This document shows, in pieces, positions 6,401 through 14,082 of a DNA stretch of 34,918 nucleotides. The notes beneath the pieces are model-generated. The model searched no databases and was not told the DNA's origin. It worked only from the letters and a program-made list of their open reading frames with translations. The stretch covers positions 1 to 34,918 of the forward strand of contig NZ_VMNX01000085.1 of assembly GCF_009377235.1 (NCBI RefSeq). Reading direction: 5' to 3'. The stretch's first letter is position 1. Each line of letters starts with the position of its first letter. The DNA is from Streptomyces acidicola. Its GTDB lineage: Bacteria > Actinomycetota > Actinomycetes > Streptomycetales > Streptomycetaceae. Position numbers and translations under genes: made by a program.

Positions 6401-7648
6401 ATGGACACCATGGGCACCCCCTTCCCGAAGATCATCTCCGTCGACGACCACACGGTGGAGCCCCCGAACGTCTGGCAGGACCGCCTGCCGAGGAAGTACC
6501 GGGACACCGGCCCCCGTATAGTCCGCGCGCCCCTGAAGGAAATGACCTTCCTGGGCGGGAAGTTCGCCCCGGTCATGGGCTCCCCCGGCGACGACGGCCC
6601 CATCGGCGACTGGTGGGTGTACGAGGACCTGCACCGGCCCCTCACCCGCCTCGACACCGCCGTCGGGTTCGACCGGGACGAGATCAAGCTGGAGGTCATC
6701 ACGTACGAGCAGATGCGCCCCGGCTCGTACGACGTCAAGCAGCGCCTCGCCGACATGGACGTCAACCACGTGCAGTCGGCCGTGTGCTTCCCCACCTTCC
6801 CGCGCTTCTGCGGCCAGACCTTCACCGAGGCGCAGGACCGCGAGCTGGGGCTGCTCGGGGTCCGGGCCTACAACGACTGGATGGTGGAGGAATGGTGCGG
6901 GCCCGATGCCCAGGGCCGGCTCGTCCCGCTCACCCTCATCCCCCTCTGGAACGCCGAACTGGCCGCCGCCGAGGTCCGCCGCAACGCCGCACGAGGCGTG
7001 CGCGCCGTCGCGTTCTCCGAGATCCCGCCGCACCTCGGCCTGCCCTCCGTGCACACCGACGCCTGGGACCCGTTCCTCGCCGCCTGTGACGAGACCGGCA
7101 CCGTGATCGCCATGCACATCGGGTCGTCGAGCAGGATGCCGTCCACGTCGGCCGACGCCCCGCCCGCCGTCGGCTCCACCATCACCTTCGCCAACTGCTG
7201 CTTCTCGATGGTCGACTGGCTGATGAGCGGCAAGTTCGAACGCTTCCCCAACCTGAAGGTGATGTACGCCGAGGGCCAGATCGGCTGGATCCCGTACATC
7301 CTGGAGCGCGCGGACGTCGTCTGGGAGGAGAACCGCGGCTGGGGCGGCGTCGCCGACAAGGTGCACCGGCCGCCGTCCGAGCTGTTCGCCGAGCATGTGT
7401 ACGGCTGCTTCTTCGACGACGCCTTCGGGCTGCGCAACCTGGACTCCATCGGGGTCGGCAACGTGCTGTACGAGACCGACTACCCCCACTCCGACTCCAC
7501 CTGGCCCGAGTCCCGCCAGGTCGGCGAGTCCCAGATGGGCCACCTGGACCCGGACGTGGTCGACCGGATCGTCCGGCGCAACGCCATCGACCTGCTGGGT
7601 CTGACGGACGACGGCCTGTGGCCCGGACCCGGGGGCGGTACCTCTTGA
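6401..7648 (+). CDS. amidohydrolase family protein (amidohydrolase_2/ACMSD-like)
   Basis: This metal-dependent hydrolase or decarboxylase of the amidohydrolase_2 family has about 415 residues, normal for the group. The N-terminal SVDDH takes the place of the usual metal-binding H-x-H, IAMHIGSSSR supplies a histidine ligand, and YETDYPHSDSTWP carries the conserved C-terminal aspartate. In-frame GTG (6392) and ATG (6401, 6410) codons are close together; I chose 6401 because the predicted promoter places transcription start there. It is the first gene of an operon with LLM and SDR genes, and the LLM start overlaps its stop. Family members act on C-N or C-C bonds of cyclic or amide compounds. The substrate is unknown, and the upstream palindrome suggests repression until an inducer is present. 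Confidence 0.9.
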   Translation: MDTMGTPFPKIISVDDHTVEPPNVWQDRLPRKYRDTGPRIVRAPLKEMTFLGGKFAPVMGSPGDDGPIGDWWVYEDLHRPLTRLDTAVGFDRDEIKLEVITYEQMRPGSYDVKQRLADMDVNHVQSAVCFPTFPRFCGQTFTEAQDRELGLLGVRAYNDWMVEEWCGPDAQGRLVPLTLIPLWNAELAAAEVRRNAARGVRAVAFSEIPPHLGLPSVHTDAWDPFLAACDETGTVIAMHIGSSSRMPSTSADAPPAVGSTITFANCCFSMVDWLMSGKFERFPNLKVMYAEGQIGWIPYILERADVVWEENRGWGGVADKVHRPPSELFAEHVYGCFFDDAFGLRNLDSIGVGNVLYETDYPHSDSTWPESRQVGESQMGHLDPDVVDRIVRRNAIDLLGLTDDGLWPGPGGGTS

Positions 7649-8583
7649 GCGCCCCGAAGCCCCTGCTGTACGGAATGCAGCTTCCCGTCCAGTCCCAGTC
7701 CGCCCTCTACGCCGAGCCGTGGGAGGCCGGCGCCGGGCCGGACGACCTGGCCGAGATCGCCCGCACCGCCGACCGATCCGGTTTCGCGTACATCGCGAGC
7801 TGCGACCACGTCGCCATCCCGCGCCGCCTCGCGGTCGCGATGAGCACCGTCTGGTACGACCCGGTCGCCACGCTCGCCTTCCTCGCCGCGGTCACCGAAC
7901 GCGTACGGCTGCTCAGTCACGTCGCGGTCGTCGCGCTCCGGCACCCCCTCCTCACCGCCAAGCAGTACGCGACCCTCGACCACCTCTCCGGAGGGCGGCT
8001 GATCCTCGGCGTCGGCGCCGGGCACGTACGGGAGGAGTTCGAGGTGCTGGGCGTCGACTTCACCGCCCGGGGTGCCCTCCTGGACGAGTCCGTCGACGCG
8101 CTCCGGGCCGTCCTCGGGCCGGAGGAGTTCCCGGCCCACCACGGGAAGGCGTACGACTTCGACGGGCTCGGCCAGCGCCCGCGGCCCGCCCAGCAGCATG
8201 TGCCCGTCTGGGTCGGGGGTTCCTCACCGGCCGCCGTACGACGGGCCGCCGTACGCGGGGACGGCTGGCTCCCGCAGGGCGACCCGCGCGACCGGCTGCC
8301 GGGGCAGATAGCCAGGCTGCGGGACCTGCGCGAGCAGGCGGGCGCGGAGGGTCCGTTCTCCGTCGGCGCCATCACCGAACCGCTGTACGTGGGCGAGCCC
8401 GGCTGGGACGTGGGGCGGCGCACCCTCACGGGCGCCCCCGAAGCGCTCGCCGACTCGCTGCGGGCCTACCGGGCGATGGGCGTGGACCAGATTCAGGTGC
8501 GGTTCCGCAGCCGCGACCGCGGTGAACTCACCGACCAGATGACCGCGTTTGGCTCTGAGGTCGCGCCGCTTCTGGGGCCGTGA
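7645..8583 (+). CDS. LLM-class (F420- or FMN-dependent) oxidoreductase
   Basis: This protein of about 312 residues has the luciferase-like TIM-barrel fold. Typical segments are RTADRSGFAYIASCDHVAIP near the N-terminus, LSHVAVVALRHPLLTAKQYA, the glycine-rich LSGGRLILGVGAGH and PVWVGGSSPAAVRRAAVRGD. This pattern fits the TIGR03619-type F420-dependent subgroup. The TTG at 7645 is chosen because it overlaps the upstream stop as TTGA; an ATG at 7675 is the main alternative. Such enzymes use F420 for hydride transfer or flavin for monooxygenation. In this operon it probably oxidises or reduces the substrate handled by the flanking amidohydrolase and SDR. Cofactor choice cannot be proven from sequence alone. 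Confidence 0.9.
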   Translation: MSAPKPLLYGMQLPVQSQSALYAEPWEAGAGPDDLAEIARTADRSGFAYIASCDHVAIPRRLAVAMSTVWYDPVATLAFLAAVTERVRLLSHVAVVALRHPLLTAKQYATLDHLSGGRLILGVGAGHVREEFEVLGVDFTARGALLDESVDALRAVLGPEEFPAHHGKAYDFDGLGQRPRPAQQHVPVWVGGSSPAAVRRAAVRGDGWLPQGDPRDRLPGQIARLRDLREQAGAEGPFSVGAITEPLYVGEPGWDVGRRTLTGAPEALADSLRAYRAMGVDQIQVRFRSRDRGELTDQMTAFGSEVAPLLGP

Positions 8584-8616
8584 CCCAATCCGTAACCCCA
8601 ACCGTAAGGAGTGGCC

Positions 8617-9399
8617 ATGGGCAAGCTGGACGGTCGTGTCGTCCTCGTCACGGGGGCGGCGCGCGGGCAGGGAGAGCAGGAGGCCCGCCTGTTCGCGGTG
8701 GAAGGCGCCAAGGTCGTCGTGGCCGATGTGCTCGACGACCGGGGCGAGGCGCTCGCGAAGGAGCTGGGTGGCGGTGCGCTGTACGCGCATCTCGATGTGA
8801 GCCAGGAGGACGACTGGCGGGCCGCCGTGGCCGCCGCGAAGGGCGCGTACGGGCGGATCGACGGGCTCGTCAACAACGCCGGCATCCTGCGCTTCAACAA
8901 GCTGGTCAACACACCCCTGGAGGAGTTCCAGCAGGTCGTCCAGGTGAACCAGGTGGGGGTCTTCCTGGGCATCAAGGCCGTCGCTCCCGAAATCGCGGAG
9001 GCGGGCGGCGGCACGATCGTCAACACCGCCTCGTACACGGGGGTGACCGGCATGGCGTACGTGGGCGCCTACACCGCGACCAAGCACGCGATCGTCGGGC
9101 TGACGAAGGTGGCGGCGCTGGAGCTGGCCGGGAAGGGGATACGGGTCAACGCCGTCTGTCCGGGCGCCATCGACACCGCCATGACCAATCCGGCGCAGCT
9201 CGACCCGGGCGCCGATCCCGAGAAGGCGGCGAACGCCCTCGACGAGTACTACCGCAAGCTCGTGCCGCTCGGGCGGGTCGGGAAGCCCGAGGAGGTGGCC
9301 CGGCTCGCGCTCTTCCTCACCTGCGACGACTCCTCCTACATCACCGGGCAGCCCTTCGTGATCGACGGGGGCTGGCTCGCCGGCGTCAGCATTGTCTGA
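8617..9399 (+). CDS. SDR-family oxidoreductase (classical, NAD(P)-dependent)
   Basis: This 260-residue short-chain dehydrogenase is complete. It has the nucleotide motif TGAARGQG at about residues 14-21, NNAG after GRIDGLV, the catalytic Ser in NTASYTG and the YTATK active-site Tyr-Lys. The family C-terminal segment DDSSYITGQPFVIDGGW is intact. An acidic residue after the second strand (VADVL) favours NAD over NADP. The ATG at 8617 follows AAGGAG at 8606-8611; the GTG at 8611 is part of that ribosome site and is rejected. It closes the first operon, 33 bases after the LLM gene, and probably interconverts an alcohol and a ketone in the same pathway. Confidence 0.93.
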   Translation: MGKLDGRVVLVTGAARGQGEQEARLFAVEGAKVVVADVLDDRGEALAKELGGGALYAHLDVSQEDDWRAAVAAAKGAYGRIDGLVNNAGILRFNKLVNTPLEEFQQVVQVNQVGVFLGIKAVAPEIAEAGGGTIVNTASYTGVTGMAYVGAYTATKHAIVGLTKVAALELAGKGIRVNAVCPGAIDTAMTNPAQLDPGADPEKAANALDEYYRKLVPLGRVGKPEEVARLALFLTCDDSSYITGQPFVIDGGWLAGVSIV

Positions 9400-9406
9400 G
9401 CGTCGC

Positions 9407-9421
9407 CTGACTGGCCGTCAG
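9407..9421. promoter_or_regulatory. shared operator, copy 2 (CTGAC-N5-GTCAG)
   Basis: CTGACTGGCCGTCAG has perfect 5-base arms, with the sixth pair mismatched. It lies 7 bases after the SDR stop and 106 before the next gene, just upstream of a predicted promoter. A second copy follows at 9472. Confidence 0.6.
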
Positions 9422-9424
9422 CTA

Positions 9425-9453
9425 TTGACGGTGTCTGCGCACGGTGCCACAGT
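9425..9453 (+). promoter_or_regulatory. predicted promoter of the second LLM operon
   Basis: TTGACG (9425-9430), a 17-base spacer and CACAGT (9448-9453) give a good -35 and a weaker -10. The promoter lies between the operators at 9407 and 9472, an arrangement that suits repression by two bound dimers or a short loop. Confidence 0.4.
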
Positions 9454-9471
9454 CGGCGGCATACCGCCGAT

Positions 9472-9486
9472 CTGACGGAGTGTCAG
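9472..9486. promoter_or_regulatory. shared operator, copy 3 (CTGAC-N5-GTCAG)
   Basis: CTGACGGAGTGTCAG lies 26 bases upstream of the TTG at 9513. It shares the GATCTGACG left flank style with the copy at 32192 (AATCTGACG). It would fall just downstream of the predicted transcription start. Confidence 0.68.
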
Positions 9487-9512
9487 AAACAGACTGGGGA
9501 CGGTGAACCTCC

Positions 9513-10631
9513 TTGGAATTCGGGCTCTTTGTACAGGGATACGTGGGCAAGCGGGCCGAGACCGACCCGCTCGCGGAGCACAAGGCGCTGATGGAGGAGA
9601 CCGAGTACGTCATCCAGGCGGACAAGTCCGGCTTCAAGTACGCCTGGGCGTCCGAGCACCACTTCCTGGAGGAGTACTCCCACCTCTCCGCCAACGACGT
9701 CTTCCTGGGCTATCTGGCGCACGCCACCGAGCGCATCCACCTCGGCTCCGGCATCTTCAACCCTCTGGCCCAGGTCAACCACCCGGTGAAGGTCGCCGAG
9801 AAGGTGGCCATGCTGGACCATCTCAGTGAGAACCGCTTCGAGTTCGGCAGCGGGCGGGGGGCAGGAAGCCATGAGATTCTCGGCTTCCTGCCCGGGATCA
9901 CCGACATGAACCACACCAAGGAGATCTGGGAAGAGACCATCGCCGAGTTCCCGAAGATGTGGCTCCAGGAGGAGTACGCCGGGTTCCAGGGCAAACACTG
10001 GTCGCTCCCGCCGCGCAAGGTGCTGCCGAAGCCGTACGGGAAGGCGCACCCGGCGATGTGGTACGCGGCCGGCTCCCCGCCCTCGTACGCCATGGCCGCC
10101 CGCAAGGGCCTCGGCGTGCTCGGCTTCAGCGTGCAGAAGGTCTCCGACATGGAGTGGGTGCTGGAGCAGTACAAGACGGCGGTCGTGGACGCCGAGCCGA
10201 TCGGCGCCTTCGTCAACGACAACGTCATGGTGACGTCGACCGCGATCTGCGCGCCTACGCACGCGGAGGCGGTGCGGATTGCCGCCGGCGGTGGGCTGCA
10301 CTATCTGCCCTCGCTCGTCTTCCGGTACCACGACACGTTCCCGCGGCCCGAGGGGTTCCCCCAGTGGCCCGAGACCCTGCCCGAGTACACCGAGGAGATC
10401 ATCGAGCTGCTCATCGCCGAGGAGCTGCTGATCTGCGGTGATCCGGACGAGGTGCTCACGCAGTGCAAGCGGTGGGAGCAGGCCGGGGCGGATCAGTTGA
10501 GTTTCGGGTTGCCCGTGGGGATCTCGCGGGAGGACACGTTGCAGACGATCAGGTTGGTCGGGGAGCACGTGATTCCGAAGATCGATACGGATCCTGTGCA
10601 TCGGACTACGCGGTTCCGGGGGGCTGCCTGA
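9513..10631 (+). CDS. LLM-class flavin/F420-dependent oxidoreductase (bacterial luciferase-like)
   Basis: This 372-residue luciferase-like protein differs clearly from the first LLM protein and is closer to the alkanal-monooxygenase-type subgroup. It has MEFGLFVQGY at the N-terminus, the YAWASEHHFLEEYSH histidine-rich motif, the IHLGSGIFNPLAQVNHPV strand and the ENRFEFGSGRGAG phosphate-binding loop. It probably acts as a monooxygenase with a reduced flavin or as an F420 enzyme. The start is a TTG with no strong ribosome site, which fits tightly controlled expression. It opens the second operon, directly after two palindromic operators, and its product may be processed by the aminoacylase-like and ALDH genes that follow. 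Confidence 0.9.
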   Translation: MEFGLFVQGYVGKRAETDPLAEHKALMEETEYVIQADKSGFKYAWASEHHFLEEYSHLSANDVFLGYLAHATERIHLGSGIFNPLAQVNHPVKVAEKVAMLDHLSENRFEFGSGRGAGSHEILGFLPGITDMNHTKEIWEETIAEFPKMWLQEEYAGFQGKHWSLPPRKVLPKPYGKAHPAMWYAAGSPPSYAMAARKGLGVLGFSVQKVSDMEWVLEQYKTAVVDAEPIGAFVNDNVMVTSTAICAPTHAEAVRIAAGGGLHYLPSLVFRYHDTFPRPEGFPQWPETLPEYTEEIIELLIAEELLICGDPDEVLTQCKRWEQAGADQLSFGLPVGISREDTLQTIRLVGEHVIPKIDTDPVHRTTRFRGAA

Positions 10632-10639
10632 GGTTCGTT

Positions 10640-10765
10640 GGCGGCTGCGGGTCCGTTGTGGCTCGTCGCTCCCCCACTCTCGGCTGCGCTCGAGCGGGGG
10701 GACCCCCATCGCGGCGGAGCCGCATATCGACGCAGCCCCGCGCCCCTTCAGGGCGCGCCCACTCA
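10640..10765. repeat. dispersed Streptomyces intergenic repeat
   Basis: This gap between two genes of one operon holds a composite sequence I recognise from many Streptomyces intergenic regions. It contains GGCTGCGGGTCCGTTGTGGC, a C-run and G-run pair around CTCGGCTGCGCTCGAG, and the hairpin GCGGC-GGA-GCCGC at 10711-10723 followed by CATATCGA. It ends in a CCCCGCGCCCCTTCAGGGCG hairpin. It can form strong secondary structure and may attenuate or process the transcript. Recognition is from memory, not from a search. Confidence 0.7.
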
Positions 10766-10784
10766 CCCGAGGAGGTATGTGCTC

Positions 10785-12515
10785 ATGCTCGACCACGTCA
10801 TCAAGGGTGCGACCGTCGTCGACGGTACCGGCGCGCCTGCCTTCACCGCCGACGTGGGGATACGTGACGGGCGGATCGCTGTCGTCGGGACCGTCACCGA
10901 GGAGTCCCGTACGGTCGAGGACGCGAGCGGGCTCGTCCTCGCCCCCGGCTTCGTCGACCCGCACACGCACTACGACGCCCAGCTGTTCTGGGACCCGTAC
11001 GCGACGCCATCCCTGAACCACGGGGTGACCACGGTCGCGGGCGGGAACTGCGGCTTCACGCTCGCCCCGCTCAACCCCGCCCGCCCCGACGACGCCGACT
11101 ACACCCGTCGCATGATGTCCAAGGTCGAGGGCATGTCGCTGGTCGCCCTGGAGGAGGGTGCGCCCTGGAGCTGGCACACCTTCGGGGACTACCTGGACGC
11201 CCTGGAGGGCCGTATCGCCGTCAACGCGGGCTTCATGGTGGGGCACTGTGCGCTGCGACGGTACGTGATGGGGCCGGACGCGGTGGGCGGGCAGCCGTCG
11301 CCGGAGCAACTCGATGCGATGGTACGGCTGCTGGGTGAGGCGATGGAGGCGGGCGCCTGGGGGCTGTCCACCACCCAGTCGCGCTCGCACTCCGACGGCG
11401 ACGGGAATCCGGTCGCGTCCCGGCACGCGCAGCCCGCCGAGCTGCTGGCGCTCTCGCGTGCCGTCGGCGAGTACGAGGGCACGCAGATCGAGGCGATCGT
11501 GGCGGGCTGCCTGGACCAGTTCAGCGACGAGGAGATCGACCTCTTCGTGGAGATGACCTCGTCCGCCGGCCGCCCCCTGAACTGGAACGTGCTGACGATC
11601 GACGCCGCGGTCCCCGAGCGCGTACCGCGGCAGCTCCTCGCCAGCGAGCGCGCCCGCAGGTCCGGCGGCCGGATCGTCGCGCTGACCATGCCCATCCTCA
11701 CCCCGATGAACATGTCGCTGGGCACGTTCTGCGCGCTGAACCTGATCCCGGGGTGGGGGCCGATCCTGAGCCTGCCCGTCCCGGAGAGGATCGAAAGGCT
11801 GCGCGACCCCGAGGTGCGGGCCGAGATGCTGAAGGGCGCCCACTCCAAGGAGGCGGGCGTGCTGCGGCGGCTGACCAACTTCGGCCGGTACGTCATCGGG
11901 GACACCTACAGCGCGGCCAACGAGGGCCTGACCGGCCGGGTCGTACGGGACATCGCGGCCGAACGCGGCCAGGAACCCTTCGAGTGCCTGGTCGAGATCT
12001 GTGCGGCGGACGACCTCCGCACCGTCCTGTGGCCCATGCCCACCGACAACGACCCCGACTCCTGGGCCCTGCGCTCCGAGACCTGGCGGCACGAGGACGT
12101 CATGCTGGGCGGCTCGGACGCGGGCGCGCACCTGGACCGCATGTGCGGCGCCCCGTACACCACGCGCTTCATCGGTGACTGTCTGCGCGGGCGGAAGCTG
12201 GTGCCACTGGAGCAGGCGGTGAAGATGCTGACGGACGACCCGGCGCAGCTGTTCGGCCTGCGGGAGCGGGGCCGGGTGGAGGAGGGCTTCCATGCGGACC
12301 TGGTCCTCTTCGACCCGGAGCGCATCGACGCGGGCAAGGCCACCCTGGTGCACGACCTGCCGGGAGACAGCCCGCGGCTGGACTCCAAGGCGCTCGGCGT
12401 ACGGGCGGTCTGGGTCAACGGAGTCGAGGCGATCCGGGACGACGTCGTGACCGGTGCCGTACCGGGCAAGGTGCTCCGCTCGGGGCGGGACACGAGGACG
12501 GTGAGTACGCGGTGA
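10785..12515 (+). CDS. N-acyl-D-amino-acid deacylase-type amidohydrolase
   Basis: This 576-residue protein belongs to the amidohydrolase_3/D-aminoacylase group. It has an N-terminal beta-sandwich strand (IKGATVVDGTGAPAFTADVG) and then the metal site PGFVDPHTHYDAQLFWDP. GVTTVAGGNCGFTLAPL and the late GGSDAGAHLDRMCGAPY aspartate motif are both present. The C-terminal VWVNGVEAIRDDVVTG strand completes the fold. Family members cleave N-acyl groups or cyclic amides. GAGGAGG at 10769-10775 sets the ATG at 10785, after the dispersed repeat. The stop overlaps the GTG of the ALDH gene. In mycobacteria and streptomycetes this family often sits beside LLM oxidoreductases; the true substrate is unknown. 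Confidence 0.9.
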   Translation: MLDHVIKGATVVDGTGAPAFTADVGIRDGRIAVVGTVTEESRTVEDASGLVLAPGFVDPHTHYDAQLFWDPYATPSLNHGVTTVAGGNCGFTLAPLNPARPDDADYTRRMMSKVEGMSLVALEEGAPWSWHTFGDYLDALEGRIAVNAGFMVGHCALRRYVMGPDAVGGQPSPEQLDAMVRLLGEAMEAGAWGLSTTQSRSHSDGDGNPVASRHAQPAELLALSRAVGEYEGTQIEAIVAGCLDQFSDEEIDLFVEMTSSAGRPLNWNVLTIDAAVPERVPRQLLASERARRSGGRIVALTMPILTPMNMSLGTFCALNLIPGWGPILSLPVPERIERLRDPEVRAEMLKGAHSKEAGVLRRLTNFGRYVIGDTYSAANEGLTGRVVRDIAAERGQEPFECLVEICAADDLRTVLWPMPTDNDPDSWALRSETWRHEDVMLGGSDAGAHLDRMCGAPYTTRFIGDCLRGRKLVPLEQAVKMLTDDPAQLFGLRERGRVEEGFHADLVLFDPERIDAGKATLVHDLPGDSPRLDSKALGVRAVWVNGVEAIRDDVVTGAVPGKVLRSGRDTRTVSTR

Positions 12516-14056
12516 GTCCCGTAGGGGGGTCCGAACCATCTGAACGATCCGAACCATCTGAACGGTCCGAACGGTCCGAACGGTCCGAACGGTCCGAACC
12601 GTCCGGGCCACAACGGTTGTTCATCGGCGGAGCGTGGGTCGAGCCGGACGGCGGGCACTACGAGGTGATCGACCCGGCGACCGAGGGGGTCGTCGGGTGG
12701 GCGCCGGAGGCCTCGCGGGACCAGGTGTACGCGGCCGCCGCCGCGGCCCGCGAGGCCTTCGGCTCGTGGTCGCGCACGTCCCCGGAGGAGCGGGCGGTGA
12801 TTCTGGCCCGTACGGCGGAGCACATCCAGCGCCGTCTCGTGCCGTACGCCGGGCTCGCGCAGGCCGAGAGCGGTGCGACGACCGGGACGGCGCGGGCGAT
12901 GCAGGTGGCGGTGGGCGCCTCCCGCTTCAGGCGGTACGCGAAGGGCGCGCTGGAACCCGTCGAACAGCCCCTGCCGCCGCAGATCAACGAGGCGGGCCCC
13001 TTGGGCAGGGCCGCCGTGACGGGTGCCCTGGCGATACGTCAGCCCGTCGGCGTCGTCACCTGCATCACGTCGTACAACAACCCCTGGGCGAACCCGGCCG
13101 GCAAGATCGCCCCCGCGCTGGCCATGGGCAACACGGTGGTCGTGAAGCCCGCCCCCCAGGACCCGCTCTCCGTCTACCGCCTGGTCGAGGCCCTACAGGC
13201 GGCGGGCGCCCCGCCGGGCGTCGTGAACGTGGTCAGCGGCTCCGGCGCGGAGGCGGGTGAGGCGGCCGTCGACTCGCCCGACGTCGACATGGTGAGCTTC
13301 ACCGGCTCGACGGCCGTCGGACAGCGCATCGCCGAGGTGTGCGGGCGGGGCATGAAACGGCAGCTGATGGAGCTGGGCGGGAAGGGCGCGGCCGTCGTCT
13401 TCGACGACGCGGACCTCGGCTCGGCGGTGGCGGGCATCGGCACGACGTTCTCGTTCTACAGCGGCCAGATCTGCACGGCTCCCACGCGGGTGCTCGCCCA
13501 GCGCGGGGTGTACGACGCGCTGGTCGCCCACCTCGCGGCGTACGCGGGCCGGTTGCCGGTGGGCGACCCGCGCGACCCGGGCACGGTCGTCGGCCCGGTG
13601 ATCTCGGCCGCCCACCGGGACCGCGTGGAGTCGTACGTCGAACTGGGCCGCAAGGAGGGCGCGAGGGTGGTCGCGGGGGGCGAAGGCCCGTCCCTGGACC
13701 GCGGCTTCTACGTCGCCCCCACCCTCCTCGCGGACTGCACCCCCGACATGCGCGTGGTCCGCGAGGAGATCTTCGGCCCGGTCGTGGTGGTCCTCCCCTT
13801 CGGCGACGAGGAGGAGGCCGTGGCCCTCGCCAACGACTCCGACTACGGTCTCATCGACTACGTCTGGTCCGGCGACGTGGCCCGCGCCTTCCGGGTCGCA
13901 CGGCGCCTGCGGGCCGGCGGAGTGGGCGTGAACACCGTCGGCCGCAACATGGAGGCCCCGTTCGGCGGGTTCAAGAAGAGCGGGGTGGGGCGGGACGTGG
14001 GCTCGTACGCCCTGCACGCGTACAGCGAGGTGCAGGCGGTGGTGTGGCCAGGGTGA
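12512..14056 (+). CDS. aldehyde dehydrogenase family protein with a Ser-Glu-Arg repeat N-terminus
   Basis: This 514-residue NAD(P)-dependent aldehyde dehydrogenase is complete. The cofactor loop is SFTGSTAVGQ, the general base is Glu287 in MELGGKGA and the catalytic Cys321 is in GQICTAPTR. EEIFGPVV and the C-terminal PFGGFKKSGVGRD are present. It would oxidise an aldehyde from the pathway to a carboxylate. The GTG at 12512 overlaps the preceding stop (GTGA). Unusually, residues 7-30 are eight copies of SER or SEP encoded by a 9-base repeat, ahead of the normal family start at about residue 34 (RLFIGGAWVEP). The charged tail is probably disordered and not needed for catalysis. Confidence 0.93.
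   Translation: MSPVGGSEPSERSEPSERSERSERSERSEPSGPQRLFIGGAWVEPDGGHYEVIDPATEGVVGWAPEASRDQVYAAAAAAREAFGSWSRTSPEERAVILARTAEHIQRRLVPYAGLAQAESGATTGTARAMQVAVGASRFRRYAKGALEPVEQPLPPQINEAGPLGRAAVTGALAIRQPVGVVTCITSYNNPWANPAGKIAPALAMGNTVVVKPAPQDPLSVYRLVEALQAAGAPPGVVNVVSGSGAEAGEAAVDSPDVDMVSFTGSTAVGQRIAEVCGRGMKRQLMELGGKGAAVVFDDADLGSAVAGIGTTFSFYSGQICTAPTRVLAQRGVYDALVAHLAAYAGRLPVGDPRDPGTVVGPVISAAHRDRVESYVELGRKEGARVVAGGEGPSLDRGFYVAPTLLADCTPDMRVVREEIFGPVVVVLPFGDEEEAVALANDSDYGLIDYVWSGDVARAFRVARRLRAGGVGVNTVGRNMEAPFGGFKKSGVGRDVGSYALHAYSEVQAVVWPG
12530..12601 (+). repeat. 9-bp coding tandem repeat, eight copies
   Basis: Units of TCCGAACGG and close variants (TCTGAACGA, TCCGAACCA) start every 9 bases from 12530 to 12593 and encode Ser-Glu-Arg/Pro triplets at the N-terminus of the ALDH. 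Four consecutive copies are nearly identical, which points to recent slippage expansion. Confidence 0.92.
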
Positions 14057-14082
14057 GGCCGGGGTGACGCCGGGCCCTCACC
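14052..14082. terminator. candidate bidirectional terminator
   Basis: GGTGAGG (14052-14058) and CCTCACC (14076-14082) pair across a GC-rich loop, exactly between the convergent ALDH and methyltransferase genes. There is no U-run. The stem overlaps the ALDH stop codon. Confidence 0.35.

Noticed and set aside
8617..9399. Mycofactocin-type SDR
   Set aside because: The nucleotide-binding loop lacks the characteristic insertion, and no mycofactocin biosynthesis genes are present.
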